A stretch of 32,575 nucleotides of DNA from Geminicoccaceae bacterium (GCA_020445645.1 JAGRGG010000007.1:1-32575); one strand, 5' to 3'; positions 22,401 through 30,958 are shown, counted from the first letter of the stretch. Notes: a model not told the origin generated them from the sequence alone. Translations and numbers: made by a program.

Positions 22401-22421
22401 GTGCAGCGCCACGCGAAGCGT
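22401..22421 (-). repeat. Inverted repeat head, right end of composite element
   Basis: On the minus strand this begins ACGCTTCGCGTGGCGCTGCA, matching the first eleven bases of the left head exactly and the rest loosely. It is followed (minus strand) by a CTTTCTTCTTC tract. It ends four bases before the downstream ATG, covering where a ribosome site would lie. Confidence 0.65.
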
Positions 22422-22425
22422 GCAT

Positions 22426-23583
22426 ATGACGGACATCCGCCGCGCGATCGGCCTGTTGCGCGACCTCGTCGCCTTTCCCTCGCTGAGCCGGACGACGACG
22501 CTGCCGATCGCGGGCTACGTCGGGGCCTGCCTCGACGCCTGCGGCGTGCCCTGGTGCCTCGACGGGGACGGGGGGCAGGCGAACCTGTTCGCCACGATCG
22601 GCCCCGAGGTCGACGGCGGGGTGGTGCTGTCGGGGCATTTCGACGTGGTGCCGGCGGGGGATGAAGGCTGGGGCGGCGACCCGTTCGTGCTGCGCGAGGC
22701 GGAGGGGCGGCTGATCGGGCGGGGCGCCGTCGACATGAAGGGCTTCCTCGCCTGCTGCCTTGCGATGGTTCCCGTCTGGGCGAAGGGCCGGCTGCGGCGG
22801 CCGGTCCACCTCGCATTCACCCACGACGAGGAGGTGGGCAGCTTCGGCGCCGCGCGGCTGCCGGGGTTCCTGGCCGGGCGGCCGTTCAGGCCGGGCATCG
22901 CCGTCGTCGGCGAGCCGACGGGGATGCGGCCCATCGTCGGCCACAAGGCGGGGTTTGAACTGATCACGACGGTGACGGGGCTCGCGGGCCACGCCGCGAC
23001 GCCAAGCCGCGGCCTCAACGCGGTCTACTACGCGGGCCGCCTCGTCGCGCACATCGAGGCGACGGCGGCGCGGCTGGCGGCGGCGCCGCGCGACGGGTCG
23101 CCGTTCGACCCGCCCTATTCCACCTTGAGCGTCGGGCGGATCGAGGGCGGGATCGCCCGCAACGTCATCCCGGACACGTGCCGGATCGTCTGGGAAGTCC
23201 GGCCCCTGCCCGAGGACGACGGGGGCGCGATCGTCGCGGGGATCGAGGGCTTCGCAAGGGACACGCTCCTGCCGGAGATGCAAGCACGCCACCCCGAAGC
23301 CGGCCTCGCCTTCGTCCAGGAGGCGCACTTCCCCGGCCTCGCCGCCCGCCCCCGCTCCAAGGCGGCGGACTTGGTGCGGCGCCTTTGGACGGACGCGCCG
23401 GGAGAGGTCGTCTCGTTCGGCACCGATGGCGGCCACCTGCAGGCGGCCGGGCTCGACACCGTCGTTTTCGGGCCGGGCTCGATCCGGCAGGCGCACACCC
23501 CGGACGAGTACGTCGAGGTCGCGGCGCTGGAGGACTGCCTCGCCTTTCTCGACCGGCTTGGGCGCTGGCTCGAAGAAGGTTGA
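22426..23583 (+). CDS. M20-family N-acyl amino acid deacetylase (ArgE-like)
   Basis: A 385-residue cytosolic zinc hydrolase. Metal-ligand motifs are GHFDVVP (His71, Asp73), GRGAVDMKG (Asp103) and HDEEVG (Glu135/136). The dimerisation domain starts near GHKAGFELIT, and the spacing matches acetylornithine deacetylase ArgE. It removes an acetyl group from an alpha-N-acetyl amino acid, classically N-acetylornithine. Beside doeA, the close analogue N-alpha-acetyl-diaminobutyrate is a plausible substrate, which is inference. The ATG at 22426 gives the family N-terminus but has no clear ribosome site. An in-frame GTG at 22399 has AGAAAGG upstream and would add nine residues. Confidence 0.82.
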   Translation: MTDIRRAIGLLRDLVAFPSLSRTTTLPIAGYVGACLDACGVPWCLDGDGGQANLFATIGPEVDGGVVLSGHFDVVPAGDEGWGGDPFVLREAEGRLIGRGAVDMKGFLACCLAMVPVWAKGRLRRPVHLAFTHDEEVGSFGAARLPGFLAGRPFRPGIAVVGEPTGMRPIVGHKAGFELITTVTGLAGHAATPSRGLNAVYYAGRLVAHIEATAARLAAAPRDGSPFDPPYSTLSVGRIEGGIARNVIPDTCRIVWEVRPLPEDDGGAIVAGIEGFARDTLLPEMQARHPEAGLAFVQEAHFPGLAARPRSKAADLVRRLWTDAPGEVVSFGTDGGHLQAAGLDTVVFGPGSIRQAHTPDEYVEVAALEDCLAFLDRLGRWLEEG

Positions 23584-23619
23584 ACGCTTCGCGTCCGCTG
23601 GCGCGGGGCGTAACCTTCT
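23574..23619. repeat. Stop-codon repeat hairpin between convergent genes (copy A2)
   Basis: The core ACGCTTCGCG (23584-23593), loop TCCGCTGG and CGCGGGGCGT (23602-23611) is identical to the copy at 5727-5754. Outer arms AGAAGGTT (23574-23581) and AACCTTCT (23612-23619) extend the stem with a GA bulge. The arms include the stop codons of both the deacetylase and the carbonic anhydrase genes, so it can serve as a bidirectional 3' end. Confidence 0.85.
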
Positions 23620-24667
23620 ACTTCAGCACCAGCGCCCGCCCGTTGAGCGGCTGCACGGGCCTTGCGTTGTGGTTCGGCATGATGGCGGCGAGACCGGCGA
23701 GGGTGTTGGTGGCGGCCTTGATCGGGGACTTCATTACGTGCCACGCGACGCCCTCGCTGCAGGGCGGGGTCGTGAGCGAGCCGACGTAGCGATAGTCGTC
23801 GCGGTCGGCGGGCAGGAGGCGGCGGGGGTCGATCGTCACCTCGGCGACGGTGCGCACGCCTTCGGCGCGGGGGGCGTGGCGGAGCACGAGGTCGAGGGTG
23901 TCGTCGGCGGCGGCGCCGTTCTCGACCATGACGCCGACGACGGCGAGCTGGCCGTGCGCGTTCTCGTGGACGAGGTGGACTTCCATCGGCGCCGCGCGGC
24001 CGTCGATCAGGTGCTCGCTCGGGGCGTGGAGGTGGAACTGGCGCAGTTCGTAGCGGGTGCCGGCGATCTCGATCCAGTTGCCGGCGGGCACGTCGGCCTG
24101 GATGGTGTGGCCGTTGTTGCGCAGCTTGAGCGGCACCGGCTGATAATAGAAGGCGATGGCGGGCAGGAGGTCGGTCGTCTCGGCGCGGGTGAGGTCGATC
24201 GGCGACTGCTTCCTGCCGGCGGCGCAGGCGCCGAAGGCGGGGTCGAGGCCGCCCCATTCCTCGGGTCCGCCTCGACCGGCGTAGGCCCAATGCGGGGGTT
24301 GGTCGCCGTGGTGCTCCTCGGCCTTCGCCGGGGCGGGGCCGTGGCCGTCCCCGGCGGGCCCGCCGTGCGCGACGGGGGCGAGCATCGGGCGGGGCGGGAG
24401 CGGCCGGGCGGGGGCGGTCGCCGCCGTGGGCAGGGCGGCGAGGTCGCCGGGCGATGCCGCCGGCGCCGACGGGACGGGAACGAGCGCCACGCGTTGCGGG
24501 GCGCCGCCTTCCGCCGGAACGAGGGCGTAGGCGGGGGCCTTGAAGACGTGTTCCGGCGGGGCCGGGCGGGTGAATTCGGCCCAGGCGGCGTCGGTGGCGC
24601 GCAAGGTGCTGCCGCAGCCGGAGAGGAGGGGCAATGCCAGGAGGGCGGCGAGGCCGGATCGCGTCAT
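23618..24667 (-). CDS. Alpha-type carbonic anhydrase, predicted lipoprotein
   Basis: A 349-residue exported protein. The lipobox LLSGC with Cys18 suggests lipid anchoring. Residues about 25-120 are a Pro/Ala/His-rich linker. The alpha-carbonic anhydrase domain follows from about 125: KQSPIDL, NNGHTIQ (His187, proton-shuttle position), zinc ligands His212 and His214 in QFHLHAPSEH, and His231 in EVHLVHEN, then LTTPPCSEGV. All catalytic residues are present, so it should hydrate CO2 in the periplasm or at the envelope. The long linker is unusual and may let the domain reach across the periplasm. It is convergent with the deacetylase gene, with 34 bases between stops. Confidence 0.92.
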   Translation of the reverse strand: MTRSGLAALLALPLLSGCGSTLRATDAAWAEFTRPAPPEHVFKAPAYALVPAEGGAPQRVALVPVPSAPAASPGDLAALPTAATAPARPLPPRPMLAPVAHGGPAGDGHGPAPAKAEEHHGDQPPHWAYAGRGGPEEWGGLDPAFGACAAGRKQSPIDLTRAETTDLLPAIAFYYQPVPLKLRNNGHTIQADVPAGNWIEIAGTRYELRQFHLHAPSEHLIDGRAAPMEVHLVHENAHGQLAVVGVMVENGAAADDTLDLVLRHAPRAEGVRTVAEVTIDPRRLLPADRDDYRYVGSLTTPPCSEGVAWHVMKSPIKAATNTLAGLAAIMPNHNARPVQPLNGRALVLK

Positions 24668-24737
24668 GCGAGGGATCCTTCGAGGGCGGCGAATGCCCGG
24701 AGGATGCCGGCGTCGCGTTAAGATCGGGTTACGCTGA

Positions 24738-24750
24738 ACGCGCTTCGCGT
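24738..24750. repeat. Partial stop-codon repeat
   Basis: ACGCGCTTCGCGT contains GCTTCGCGT from the repeat head and runs directly into the stop codon of the pseudouridine synthase gene (24750-24752). Only the left half is recognisable. Confidence 0.45.
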
Positions 24751-25730
24751 CAAAGCTCGTCCGGCCAGTCGTCGAGGCGGCTGAAGGGCAGGTTCTCGAC
24801 CGGCATCCCCAGGAAGGCGAGCGCTTCCTTGAAGGCTTTGGGCGGCTCCGCCTCGACGCGCAGGCGGCCCTTCCGCGTCGGGTGGGGCAGGTCGATGGCG
24901 CGGGCGTGGAGCATGAGGCCCTGGGGGAGCTGGTCGACCCCTTCCCTGGAGGCGCCGTACTTGGCGTCGCCGAGGATGGGGGTGCCGACGGCGGCGCAGT
25001 GGGCGCGGAGCTGGTGGGTGCGGCCGGTGAGGGGGAGGAGGCCGACCCAGGCGGCGACGCCCCCAGCGCGGGCGATGACACGAAAGCCGGTGCGGGCGCG
25101 CTTGGCGTCGAGCGCCTCCGGCCCCATGCGCTCCCGGCCGGGGGGGCCGGCCTTGCCGAGGCGGAGGTCGACGACACCCTCGCTGCGGTCGGGCCGGCCC
25201 TGGACGATGGCCCAGTAAAGCTTCCTTACCTCGTGGCCCTGGAAGGCGTGCATGAGGGCGCGGGCGACGGGGGCGGTACGGGCGAGGACGAGGAGGCCGG
25301 ACGTGTCCTTGTCGAGGCGGTGGACGAGGCGGGGGCGCCCCTCCCCTTCCCCGAAGGCACCCAGCATCCCGTCGACGTGGCGCTCGGTCCCGGTGCCGCC
25401 CTGGACGGCGAGTCCGGCGGGCTTGTCGAGGACGATGACGGCGTCGTCCTCGTGGAGGACGAGGCTCCGGATGAACCTGGCGTCGCGGGCGCCGACGGGG
25501 GGCTTCGCTCGCGGCGGCGGGGCGTCGGCGAGGGGCGGGACGCGGACGCTCTGGCCCCTGGCGATCCGGTCGGAGGCGGCGACCCGCTTGCCGTCGAGGC
25601 GGAACTGGCCGGAGCGCAACAGGCGCTGGAGGTCGACGAAGCCGAGCGCGGGGAAGTGCTTTTTCGCCCAGCGGTCGAAGCGCATCCCGTCCTCGGACGA
25701 TCCCACCTCGCGGTGCTGCACGCCGCTCAA
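24750..25730 (-). CDS. rluC: RluC/RluD-family 23S rRNA pseudouridine synthase
   Basis: A 326-residue protein. The N-terminal S4 RNA-binding domain spans about 15-65 (RFDRWAKKHFPALGFVDLQR). The catalytic domain has HRLDKDTSG with the catalytic Asp140, then GRTHQLRAH and DAKYG. It isomerises uridines in 23S rRNA; I favour RluC over RluD from the opening sequence, but specificity is not certain. The start is taken as TTG 25728-25730, overlapping the rarA stop in TTGA with GGGAG about nine bases upstream. An internal ATG at 25685 would cut into the S4 domain. Last gene of the long minus-strand run. Confidence 0.85.
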   Translation of the reverse strand: MSGVQHREVGSSEDGMRFDRWAKKHFPALGFVDLQRLLRSGQFRLDGKRVAASDRIARGQSVRVPPLADAPPPRAKPPVGARDARFIRSLVLHEDDAVIVLDKPAGLAVQGGTGTERHVDGMLGAFGEGEGRPRLVHRLDKDTSGLLVLARTAPVARALMHAFQGHEVRKLYWAIVQGRPDRSEGVVDLRLGKAGPPGRERMGPEALDAKRARTGFRVIARAGGVAAWVGLLPLTGRTHQLRAHCAAVGTPILGDAKYGASREGVDQLPQGLMLHARAIDLPHPTRKGRLRVEAEPPKAFKEALAFLGMPVENLPFSRLDDWPDEL

Positions 25731-27040
25731 GACGCACGCTCCCGGCGCAGGCGCTCCAGATGGGCGAGGCGGGCCTTCAAGGCCGCCTCGGCCCCCTCCC
25801 CGGTCGGTGCGTAGTAGCGCGGCCGGTCCATGCCCTCGGGGAAGTAGTCCTGGCCGGAGAAGCGGTCGGGGGCGTCGTGGTCGTAGGCGTAGCCCCGGCC
25901 GTAGCCCATGCCTTTCATCAGCCTGGTTGGCGCGTTGCGGACATGGAGCGGCGGCGGAAGGGAGCCGCTCGCCTCGGCGCCCGTCATCGCGGCCTTGTAG
26001 GCCGTGTAGACGGCGTTGGACTTGGGGGCGAGCGCCAGCGCCACGGCGCATTGCGCCAGCGCCAGTTCACCCTCGGGCGAGCCCAGGCGCTCGAAGGTTT
26101 CGGCGGCGGCGAGGGCGCGGGGGAGTTCGTCGGGGGCGGCGAGGCCCACGTCCTCCACGGCCATGCGGACGAGGCGCCGGGCGAGGAAGCGGGGGTCCTC
26201 GCCCCCTTTGAGCATCCGGCAGAGCCAGTAGAGCGCGGCGTCGGGGTCGCTGCCGCGCACGGATTTGTGCAGCGCGGAGATCAGGTTGTAGTGCGCCTCC
26301 TGCGCCCTGTCGTAGACCGGCAGGCGGCGCTGGAGGAGGCGGGCGAGCGCGTCCACGTCGAGGGGGGGGTCGCTCGGCAGGTCGGCCAGGGTCTCGACCA
26401 TGTTGAGGAGGTGGCGGCCGTCGCCGTCGGCGAGGTCGGCGAGGCGGGCGCGGGCGGCGGGGTCGAGGGGCAAGGGGCGGCCGAGTTCGGCCTCGGCACG
26501 TTCCAGGAGGCCCGCGAGCGCGGCCCCGTCCAGGCGCTCCAGGACGACGACGCGGCAGCGGGAGACCAAGGCCGGGTTGAGGGCGAAGGAGGGGTTCTCG
26601 GTCGTGGCGCCGACGAGCGTCACGACGCCGGCCTCGACCTCGTGGAGGAGGCCGTCCTGCTGGGCGCGGTTGTAGCGGTGGATCTCGTCGATGAAGAGGA
26701 CGGGGGCCGCGCCGCCCCCTGCCAGCCGCCTCGCCTCGTCGAACGCCCGGCGGAGGTCGGCGACCCCGGACATCACGGCCGAAAGCGCGATGAGCGGGCG
26801 GCCCGCGGCCTTGGCGAGGAGGCGGGCGAGCGTCGTCTTGCCGCAGCCGGGGGGACCCCAGAGGAGGAGCGACGCGAGGCGCCCGGCGGCCAGCATCCGG
26901 CCGAGGGGGCCTTGCGCGTCGAGCGCGGCGTCCTGGCCGACGACCTCGTTCAGCGATTTCGGCCGCAGGCGGTCGGCGAGCGGGCGCGCCGGGTTCGTTC
27001 GGGCGGCGGGCCTGGGGGATCCATCCCCGAACAGGTCCAT
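25727..27040 (-). CDS. rarA: Replication-associated recombination AAA+ ATPase RarA (MgsA)
   Basis: A 437-residue protein. Walker A GPPGCGKTT covers 62-70 and Walker B FIDEIHR 116-122, then the sensor region VGATTENPSFALNPALVSRC. The C-terminal tetramerisation part contains HKSVRGSDPDAALYWLCRML and YPEGM-type sequence (YFPEGMDRPRYY), which is diagnostic of RarA. It acts at stalled replication forks, with single-strand binding protein and RecA. The start codon overlaps the upstream protease stop by one base and the stop overlaps rluC, so all three are translationally linked. Confidence 0.95.
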   Translation of the reverse strand: MDLFGDGSPRPAARTNPARPLADRLRPKSLNEVVGQDAALDAQGPLGRMLAAGRLASLLLWGPPGCGKTTLARLLAKAAGRPLIALSAVMSGVADLRRAFDEARRLAGGGAAPVLFIDEIHRYNRAQQDGLLHEVEAGVVTLVGATTENPSFALNPALVSRCRVVVLERLDGAALAGLLERAEAELGRPLPLDPAARARLADLADGDGRHLLNMVETLADLPSDPPLDVDALARLLQRRLPVYDRAQEAHYNLISALHKSVRGSDPDAALYWLCRMLKGGEDPRFLARRLVRMAVEDVGLAAPDELPRALAAAETFERLGSPEGELALAQCAVALALAPKSNAVYTAYKAAMTGAEASGSLPPPLHVRNAPTRLMKGMGYGRGYAYDHDAPDRFSGQDYFPEGMDRPRYYAPTGEGAEAALKARLAHLERLRRERAS

Positions 27041-28503
27041 CAGCCGAGCCTCACGGCGAGCACCCGCCCCTCGCGGCGGATGACGAGCCGCCACTCCCGC
27101 CAGCCGCGCAGGGCCTGACGGAGGTCGGCGACGCTGCCGATCCGGGCGTCGTCGAGGGCGAGGATCACGTCGCCGGGGCGCAGCCCGTAGGCCCGTGCGG
27201 CGCCTTCGACCTCGAGGACGACGACGCCGGACTCGTCCGGGTCGCGGCCGAGTTCCTCGGCGAGGCCGGGCGACAGGTTGGCGACGGTGGCGCCGGCGAG
27301 CGGCTGGCGGCCGCCCAGGGTCGTCGCGTCGGGGGGCGGCTCCTTCGGCGCCGCCCGGATCGGCAGGTCGAGGCGGTGCCGCCGTCCGGCCCGCACGAGG
27401 TCGAGGGCGGCGGCGGCGCCGAGCGGCTTCAGCGACAGGCGGTAGTTGAAGGAGGGCACGTCCTGGACGGCGACCCCGTCGACGGCGAGGATCACGTCGC
27501 CCTTCCTGACGCCGGCGGCGGCGGCGCTGCCCTTCGGGTTCACGCCGGCCACGGCGACCCCCTCCGGGCGGTCGAGGCCGAGCGTTTGGGCGAGGTCGCC
27601 GTCGACTTCCCGAAGGTCGAGGCCGGGCCAGGGGCGGACGGGGGTGCCGCCCGCGTCGAGGGTGGCGAGGCGGGCCTTGACCAAGTTCGCTGGGATGGCG
27701 AAGCCGATGCCGATCGAGCCCCCGGAGCGGGTGAAGATCGCCGTGTTGATGCCGAGCAGTTCGCCGTCGAGCGAGACGAGGGCGCCGCCCGAGTTGCCGG
27801 GGTTGATCGCGGCGTCGGTCTGGATGAAGGCGACATCGCCGGCACCGCCCTCGATCGGGGTCGCGCGCGCGCCCGCGGAAACGATGCCGGACGTCACCGT
27901 CTGGCCGATGCCGAACGGGTTGCCGATGGCGAGCACGAGGTCGCCGACCTCGATCGTGTCCGAGTCGCCGAGCGGCAGCGCCGGCACCCTGCCGGCGTCG
28001 ACCTTGAGAAAGGCGAGGTCGGAGCGGGGGTCGGTGCTGAGGAGTCGGGCCTTGAACGCGCGCCGGTCGGCGAGCACGGCGGTGATCTCGTCGGCGCCCT
28101 CGACGACGTGGTTGTTGGTGACGATGAGCCCGTCACCGCGGACGATGACCCCGGAGCCGAGTGCCGTCTGCTCGCGCACCTGCGGCGCGTCCGGGCCGGG
28201 GGCGCCCCGCATGAAGAAGCGGAAGAGGGGGTCGTCGAGGAGCGCGCTGCGCTGGTCGGGGAGGCGCTTTTTCGAGGTGATGCTGACGACGGCCGGGCTC
28301 GCCTTCTTGACCACGGGCGCGAAGGACAGGCGGACGGCAGCGGGACCCGCCGGTATGGCGCGCGCGGCCTCGGCGGCCGGGGCCGCTGGAGCGTACGAGA
28401 CGAACCAGGGGGCAAGGCACAGGGCGAGCAGGGCGGCCCGCGCCCGCCCCGTCAGGCACGCCCGAAAGGGCGGCCTAGGCCGCCAGACGTTCCTCGTCCT
28501 CAT
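27040..28503 (-). CDS. DegP/DegQ (HtrA) family periplasmic serine protease
   Basis: A 487-residue protein. A signal peptide with its hydrophobic core at about 20-35 precedes a trypsin-like domain with the full triad: His132 (TNNHVVEG), Asp162 (RSDLAFLKV) and Ser238 (NPGNSGGAL). Two PDZ domains follow at about 280-385 and 395-487. It is a protease/chaperone for misfolded envelope proteins. The ATG (28501-28503) lies inside rplQ, a 29-base overlap; no better start with an intact signal peptide is visible. Its position after rplQ suggests expression with the ribosomal operon. Confidence 0.9.
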   Translation of the reverse strand: MRTRNVWRPRPPFRACLTGRARAALLALCLAPWFVSYAPAAPAAEAARAIPAGPAAVRLSFAPVVKKASPAVVSITSKKRLPDQRSALLDDPLFRFFMRGAPGPDAPQVREQTALGSGVIVRGDGLIVTNNHVVEGADEITAVLADRRAFKARLLSTDPRSDLAFLKVDAGRVPALPLGDSDTIEVGDLVLAIGNPFGIGQTVTSGIVSAGARATPIEGGAGDVAFIQTDAAINPGNSGGALVSLDGELLGINTAIFTRSGGSIGIGFAIPANLVKARLATLDAGGTPVRPWPGLDLREVDGDLAQTLGLDRPEGVAVAGVNPKGSAAAAGVRKGDVILAVDGVAVQDVPSFNYRLSLKPLGAAAALDLVRAGRRHRLDLPIRAAPKEPPPDATTLGGRQPLAGATVANLSPGLAEELGRDPDESGVVVLEVEGAARAYGLRPGDVILALDDARIGSVADLRQALRGWREWRLVIRREGRVLAVRLG

Positions 28504-28906
28504 CGTCGTCGCGGAAAACGGGGCCGCTGTCCTTGCCCTTGGCGTCGACGTCGCGGTCGACGAACTCGATCACCGCCATCGGCGCGTTGTCGCCGTAGCG
28601 GAAGCCCGCCTTCATGATGCGGATGTAGCCGCCCATGCGGGTGGCGTAGCGGGGGCCGAGCACGTCGATCAGCTTCGTCGCCGTCGCCTCGGCGCCGGTG
28701 CGGGCGATGAGGAGGCGCCGGGCAGCGAGGTCGCCCTGCTTGCCGAGCGTGACCAGCTTCTCGACGAGGGGGCGCAGCTCCTTCGCCTTCGGCAGGGTCG
28801 TCGTGATCTGCTCGTGCTTGACGAGCGCCTGCGCCATGTTGGCGAACATGGCGCGGCGGTGGCTGGCGGTGCGGTTGAGCTTCCGGCCGCTCTTGCGGTG
28901 GCGCAT
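28475..28906 (-). CDS. rplQ: 50S ribosomal protein L17
   Basis: A 143-residue protein starting [20 protein letters not shown], the invariant L17 opening, with the GDLAARR and [20 protein letters not shown] segments. L17 sits near the exit tunnel of the large subunit. The C-terminal acidic tail ([12 protein letters not shown]) is an extension common in alphaproteobacteria. It follows rpoA after an 84-base gap filled by a tandem repeat; AGAGGAAAG precedes the ATG. Confidence 0.97.
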   Translation of the reverse strand: MRHRKSGRKLNRTASHRRAMFANMAQALVKHEQITTTLPKAKELRPLVEKLVTLGKQGDLAARRLLIARTGAEATATKLIDVLGPRYATRMGGYIRIMKAGFRYGDNAPMAVIEFVDRDVDAKGKDSGPVFRDDDEDEERLAA

Positions 28907-28924
28907 GGCTTCTTTCCTCTGGTG

Positions 28925-28992
28925 GGCCTACCGGCCTTCGGCCTGCTCGAGACCGACTGGCCTACCGGCCTTCGGCCTGCTTGAGGCCTGCT
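28925..28992 (-). repeat. Tandem hairpin repeat in the rpoA-rplQ gap
   Basis: A 23-base unit containing CCTACCGGCCTTCGGCCTG occurs exactly at 28925-28947 and 28959-28981, with 34-base period. A third partial copy (AGGCCTGCT) runs into the rpoA stop at 28991. Each unit folds through GGCC-TTC-GGCC. It lies wholly within the operon leader of rplQ and could affect rplQ expression relative to rpoA, or stabilise the upstream transcript. Confidence 0.8.
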
Positions 28993-30007
28993 AGAACGGC
29001 TCCTCGACCTTGCGGGCGAGGTCCTCGATGTTCTCGGGGGGCCAGCCGGTCACGTCCATGCCGAGGTGGAGGCCCATCTGGGTGAGGACCTCCTTGATCT
29101 CGTTCAGGGACTTGCGGCCGAAGTTCGGCGTTCGCAACATCTCGGCCTCGGACTTCTGCACGAGGTCGCCGATGTAGACGATGTTGTCGTTCTTCAGGCA
29201 GTTGGCCGAGCGCACCGAAAGCTCCAGCTCGTCGACCTTCCTGAGGAGGTTCGGGTTGAACGGCAGCTCGGGCCTTGCGATCTGCGACTGGCCGAGGTGC
29301 GGCTCCTCGAAGTTGATGAAGGGCTGGAGCTGGTCCTGGAGGATGCGCGCGGCGAGCGCCAGCGCATCTTCCGGGCTGACCGAGCCGTTGGTCTCGATCT
29401 GCATGACGAGGCGGTCGTAGTCGGTCTGCTGGCCGACGCGGGCGTTGTCGACGCGAAACGCCACCTTGCGGACGGGGCTGTAGATGGCGTCGATCGAGAT
29501 GAGCCCGATCGGCGCGTCCTCGGCCTTGTTGAGGGACGCGGCGACGTAGCCCTTGCCGGTGCTCACGGTAAGCTCGAGCGAGAGCTTGCCGCCCTGGTCG
29601 ACGTGGCAGATCACATGGTCCGGGTCCATGATCTCGATGTCGTGGCCGGCCTCGATCATGCCCGCCGTGACAACGGCCGGACCCTCGACGCGCAGGTAGG
29701 CGCGCTTGGGCTGGTCGCTGTGCAGGCGAAGCCCGAGCGACTTCAGGTTGAGGACGATGTCGGTCACGTCCTCCCGAACGCCCGGGATCGACGAGAACTC
29801 GTGCAGCACGCTGTCGATGTGGACGGCGGTGATCGCAGCGCCCTGGAGCGAGGAGAGGAGGAGACGGCGCAGGGCGTTGCCGATGGTGATGCCGAAGCCG
29901 CGCTCCAGGGGCTCGACGACGATCGTCGCCTCGCGGTCGGGACGGCGCCCGAGCTGGACGTTCAGCTTCTGGGGCTTGATCAGCTCCTGCCAGTTTCGTT
30001 GGATCAC
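28991..30007 (-). CDS. rpoA: RNA polymerase alpha subunit
   Basis: A 338-residue protein with the N-terminal assembly domain ([20 protein letters not shown] near 32-51) and a C-terminal helix-hairpin-helix domain ([16 protein letters not shown], then [12 protein letters not shown]) that contacts UP elements and activators. It starts with GTG at 30005-30007, giving the standard [12 protein letters not shown]-like opening. It stands between rpsK and rplQ as in most bacteria. Confidence 0.98.
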   Translation of the reverse strand: MIQRNWQELIKPQKLNVQLGRRPDREATIVVEPLERGFGITIGNALRRLLLSSLQGAAITAVHIDSVLHEFSSIPGVREDVTDIVLNLKSLGLRLHSDQPKRAYLRVEGPAVVTAGMIEAGHDIEIMDPDHVICHVDQGGKLSLELTVSTGKGYVAASLNKAEDAPIGLISIDAIYSPVRKVAFRVDNARVGQQTDYDRLVMQIETNGSVSPEDALALAARILQDQLQPFINFEEPHLGQSQIARPELPFNPNLLRKVDELELSVRSANCLKNDNIVYIGDLVQKSEAEMLRTPNFGRKSLNEIKEVLTQMGLHLGMDVTGWPPENIEDLARKVEEPF

Positions 30008-30038
30008 GAGGAACCTCGCGTGACTATGTGCCTGTAAC

Positions 30039-30072
30039 GGCCTCGAAGGCCGCAGGGGCGACGAGCCCTTGC
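30039..30072. other. Two adjacent hairpins in the rpsK-rpoA gap
   Basis: GGCCT-CGA-AGGCC (30039-30051) is followed at once by GCAGGGGC (30052-30059) facing GCCCTTGC (30065-30072) with one mismatch. They lie in the 103-base gap between rpsK and rpoA. They could attenuate or process the operon RNA; no known ribosomal-protein binding site is recognised. Confidence 0.4.
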
Positions 30073-30110
30073 AGCCTTCCCGGCCTCGATGGGGAAGAGG
30101 ACGCGCCCTG

Positions 30111-30503
30111 TCAAACGCGGCGGCGCTTGCGGGCGCGGCAGCCGTTGTGCGGGATCGGGGTGACGTCCCGGATGTTGGTGATCTGGAAGCCGACCGACTG
30201 GAGCGCGCGGAGCGCCGACTCGCGGCCGGAGCCGGGGCCGCGCACCATGACTTCCAGCTGGCGCATCCCGTGCTCGGCGGCCTTGCGGCCCGCCGTCTCG
30301 GCGGCCATCTGCGCCGCGAACGGGGTCGACTTGCGCGAGCCCTTGAAGCCCTGCGCGCCGGCGCTCGACCACGCGATGGTGTTGCCCTGGGCGTCGGTGA
30401 TGGTAATCATCGTGTTGTTGAAGGTGGCGCTGACGTGCGCCACGCCGGAGCTGATGTTCTTGCGCTCGCGGCGGCGCAGCCGCGTGTCCTGGGGCTGGGC
30501 CAT
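30111..30503 (-). CDS. rpsK: 30S ribosomal protein S11
   Basis: A 130-residue protein with [20 protein letters not shown] and the C-terminal [16 protein letters not shown], which are near-invariant in S11. It forms part of the 30S platform near the mRNA exit. It follows rpsM with only three bases between stop and start, so translation is likely coupled. Confidence 0.98.
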   Translation of the reverse strand: MAQPQDTRLRRRERKNISSGVAHVSATFNNTMITITDAQGNTIAWSSAGAQGFKGSRKSTPFAAQMAAETAGRKAAEHGMRQLEVMVRGPGSGRESALRALQSVGFQITNIRDVTPIPHNGCRARKRRRV

Positions 30504-30506
30504 GTC

Positions 30507-30884
30507 CTACTTCTTCACCTTCTTCTTGCCGGCGATCGCCCGGGCCGGACCCTTGCGGGTGCGGGCGTTGGTGTGGGTGCGCTGGCCGCGCACGGGCAGG
30601 CCCTTGCGGTGCCGCAGGCCGCGGTAGCAGCCCAGATCCATGAGGCGCTTGATGCTCATCGCCGTCTCGCGGCGGAGATCCCCCTCGACCTTGTGGTCGC
30701 GGTCGATCCGCTCGCGGATGCGGGCCAGCTCGGCGTCGCTCAGTTCGTTGACGCGACGCTCGCCGGGGATCTCGACGGCTTCGAGGATCCGCCGCGACGA
30801 GGACGGGCCGATGCCGAAGATGTAGGTCAAGGCCACCCAGACGGGCTTTTGGGCTGGAATGTTCACGCCGGCGATACGCGCCAC
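30507..30884 (-). CDS. rpsM: 30S ribosomal protein S13
   Basis: A 125-residue protein with [11 protein letters not shown] at the start, [20 protein letters not shown] in the C-terminal half, and a basic tail ending KKKVKK. S13 lies in the 30S head and bridges to 50S. The start is GTG 30882-30884, with AGGAG eight bases upstream. A near-consensus promoter sits about 75-100 bases upstream of the start. Confidence 0.97.
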   Translation of the reverse strand: MARIAGVNIPAQKPVWVALTYIFGIGPSSSRRILEAVEIPGERRVNELSDAELARIRERIDRDHKVEGDLRRETAMSIKRLMDLGCYRGLRHRKGLPVRGQRTHTNARTRKGPARAIAGKKKVKK

Positions 30885-30958
30885 CTGTCAGTCTCCTGTT
30901 CCGGCCTGCCGCACATGGCAAGCAGTCCCGATATCCATATGGTTCAGGAAGCCGGCGA

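Noticed and set aside
19504-23496. A 1330-codon open frame on the minus strand opposite the PRC-barrel, doeA and deacetylase genes
   Set aside because: It runs antisense to three well-supported genes, is a low-complexity Leu/Asp/Arg product mirroring the repeat array, and has no family motif. Long antisense frames are expected in DNA this GC-rich.
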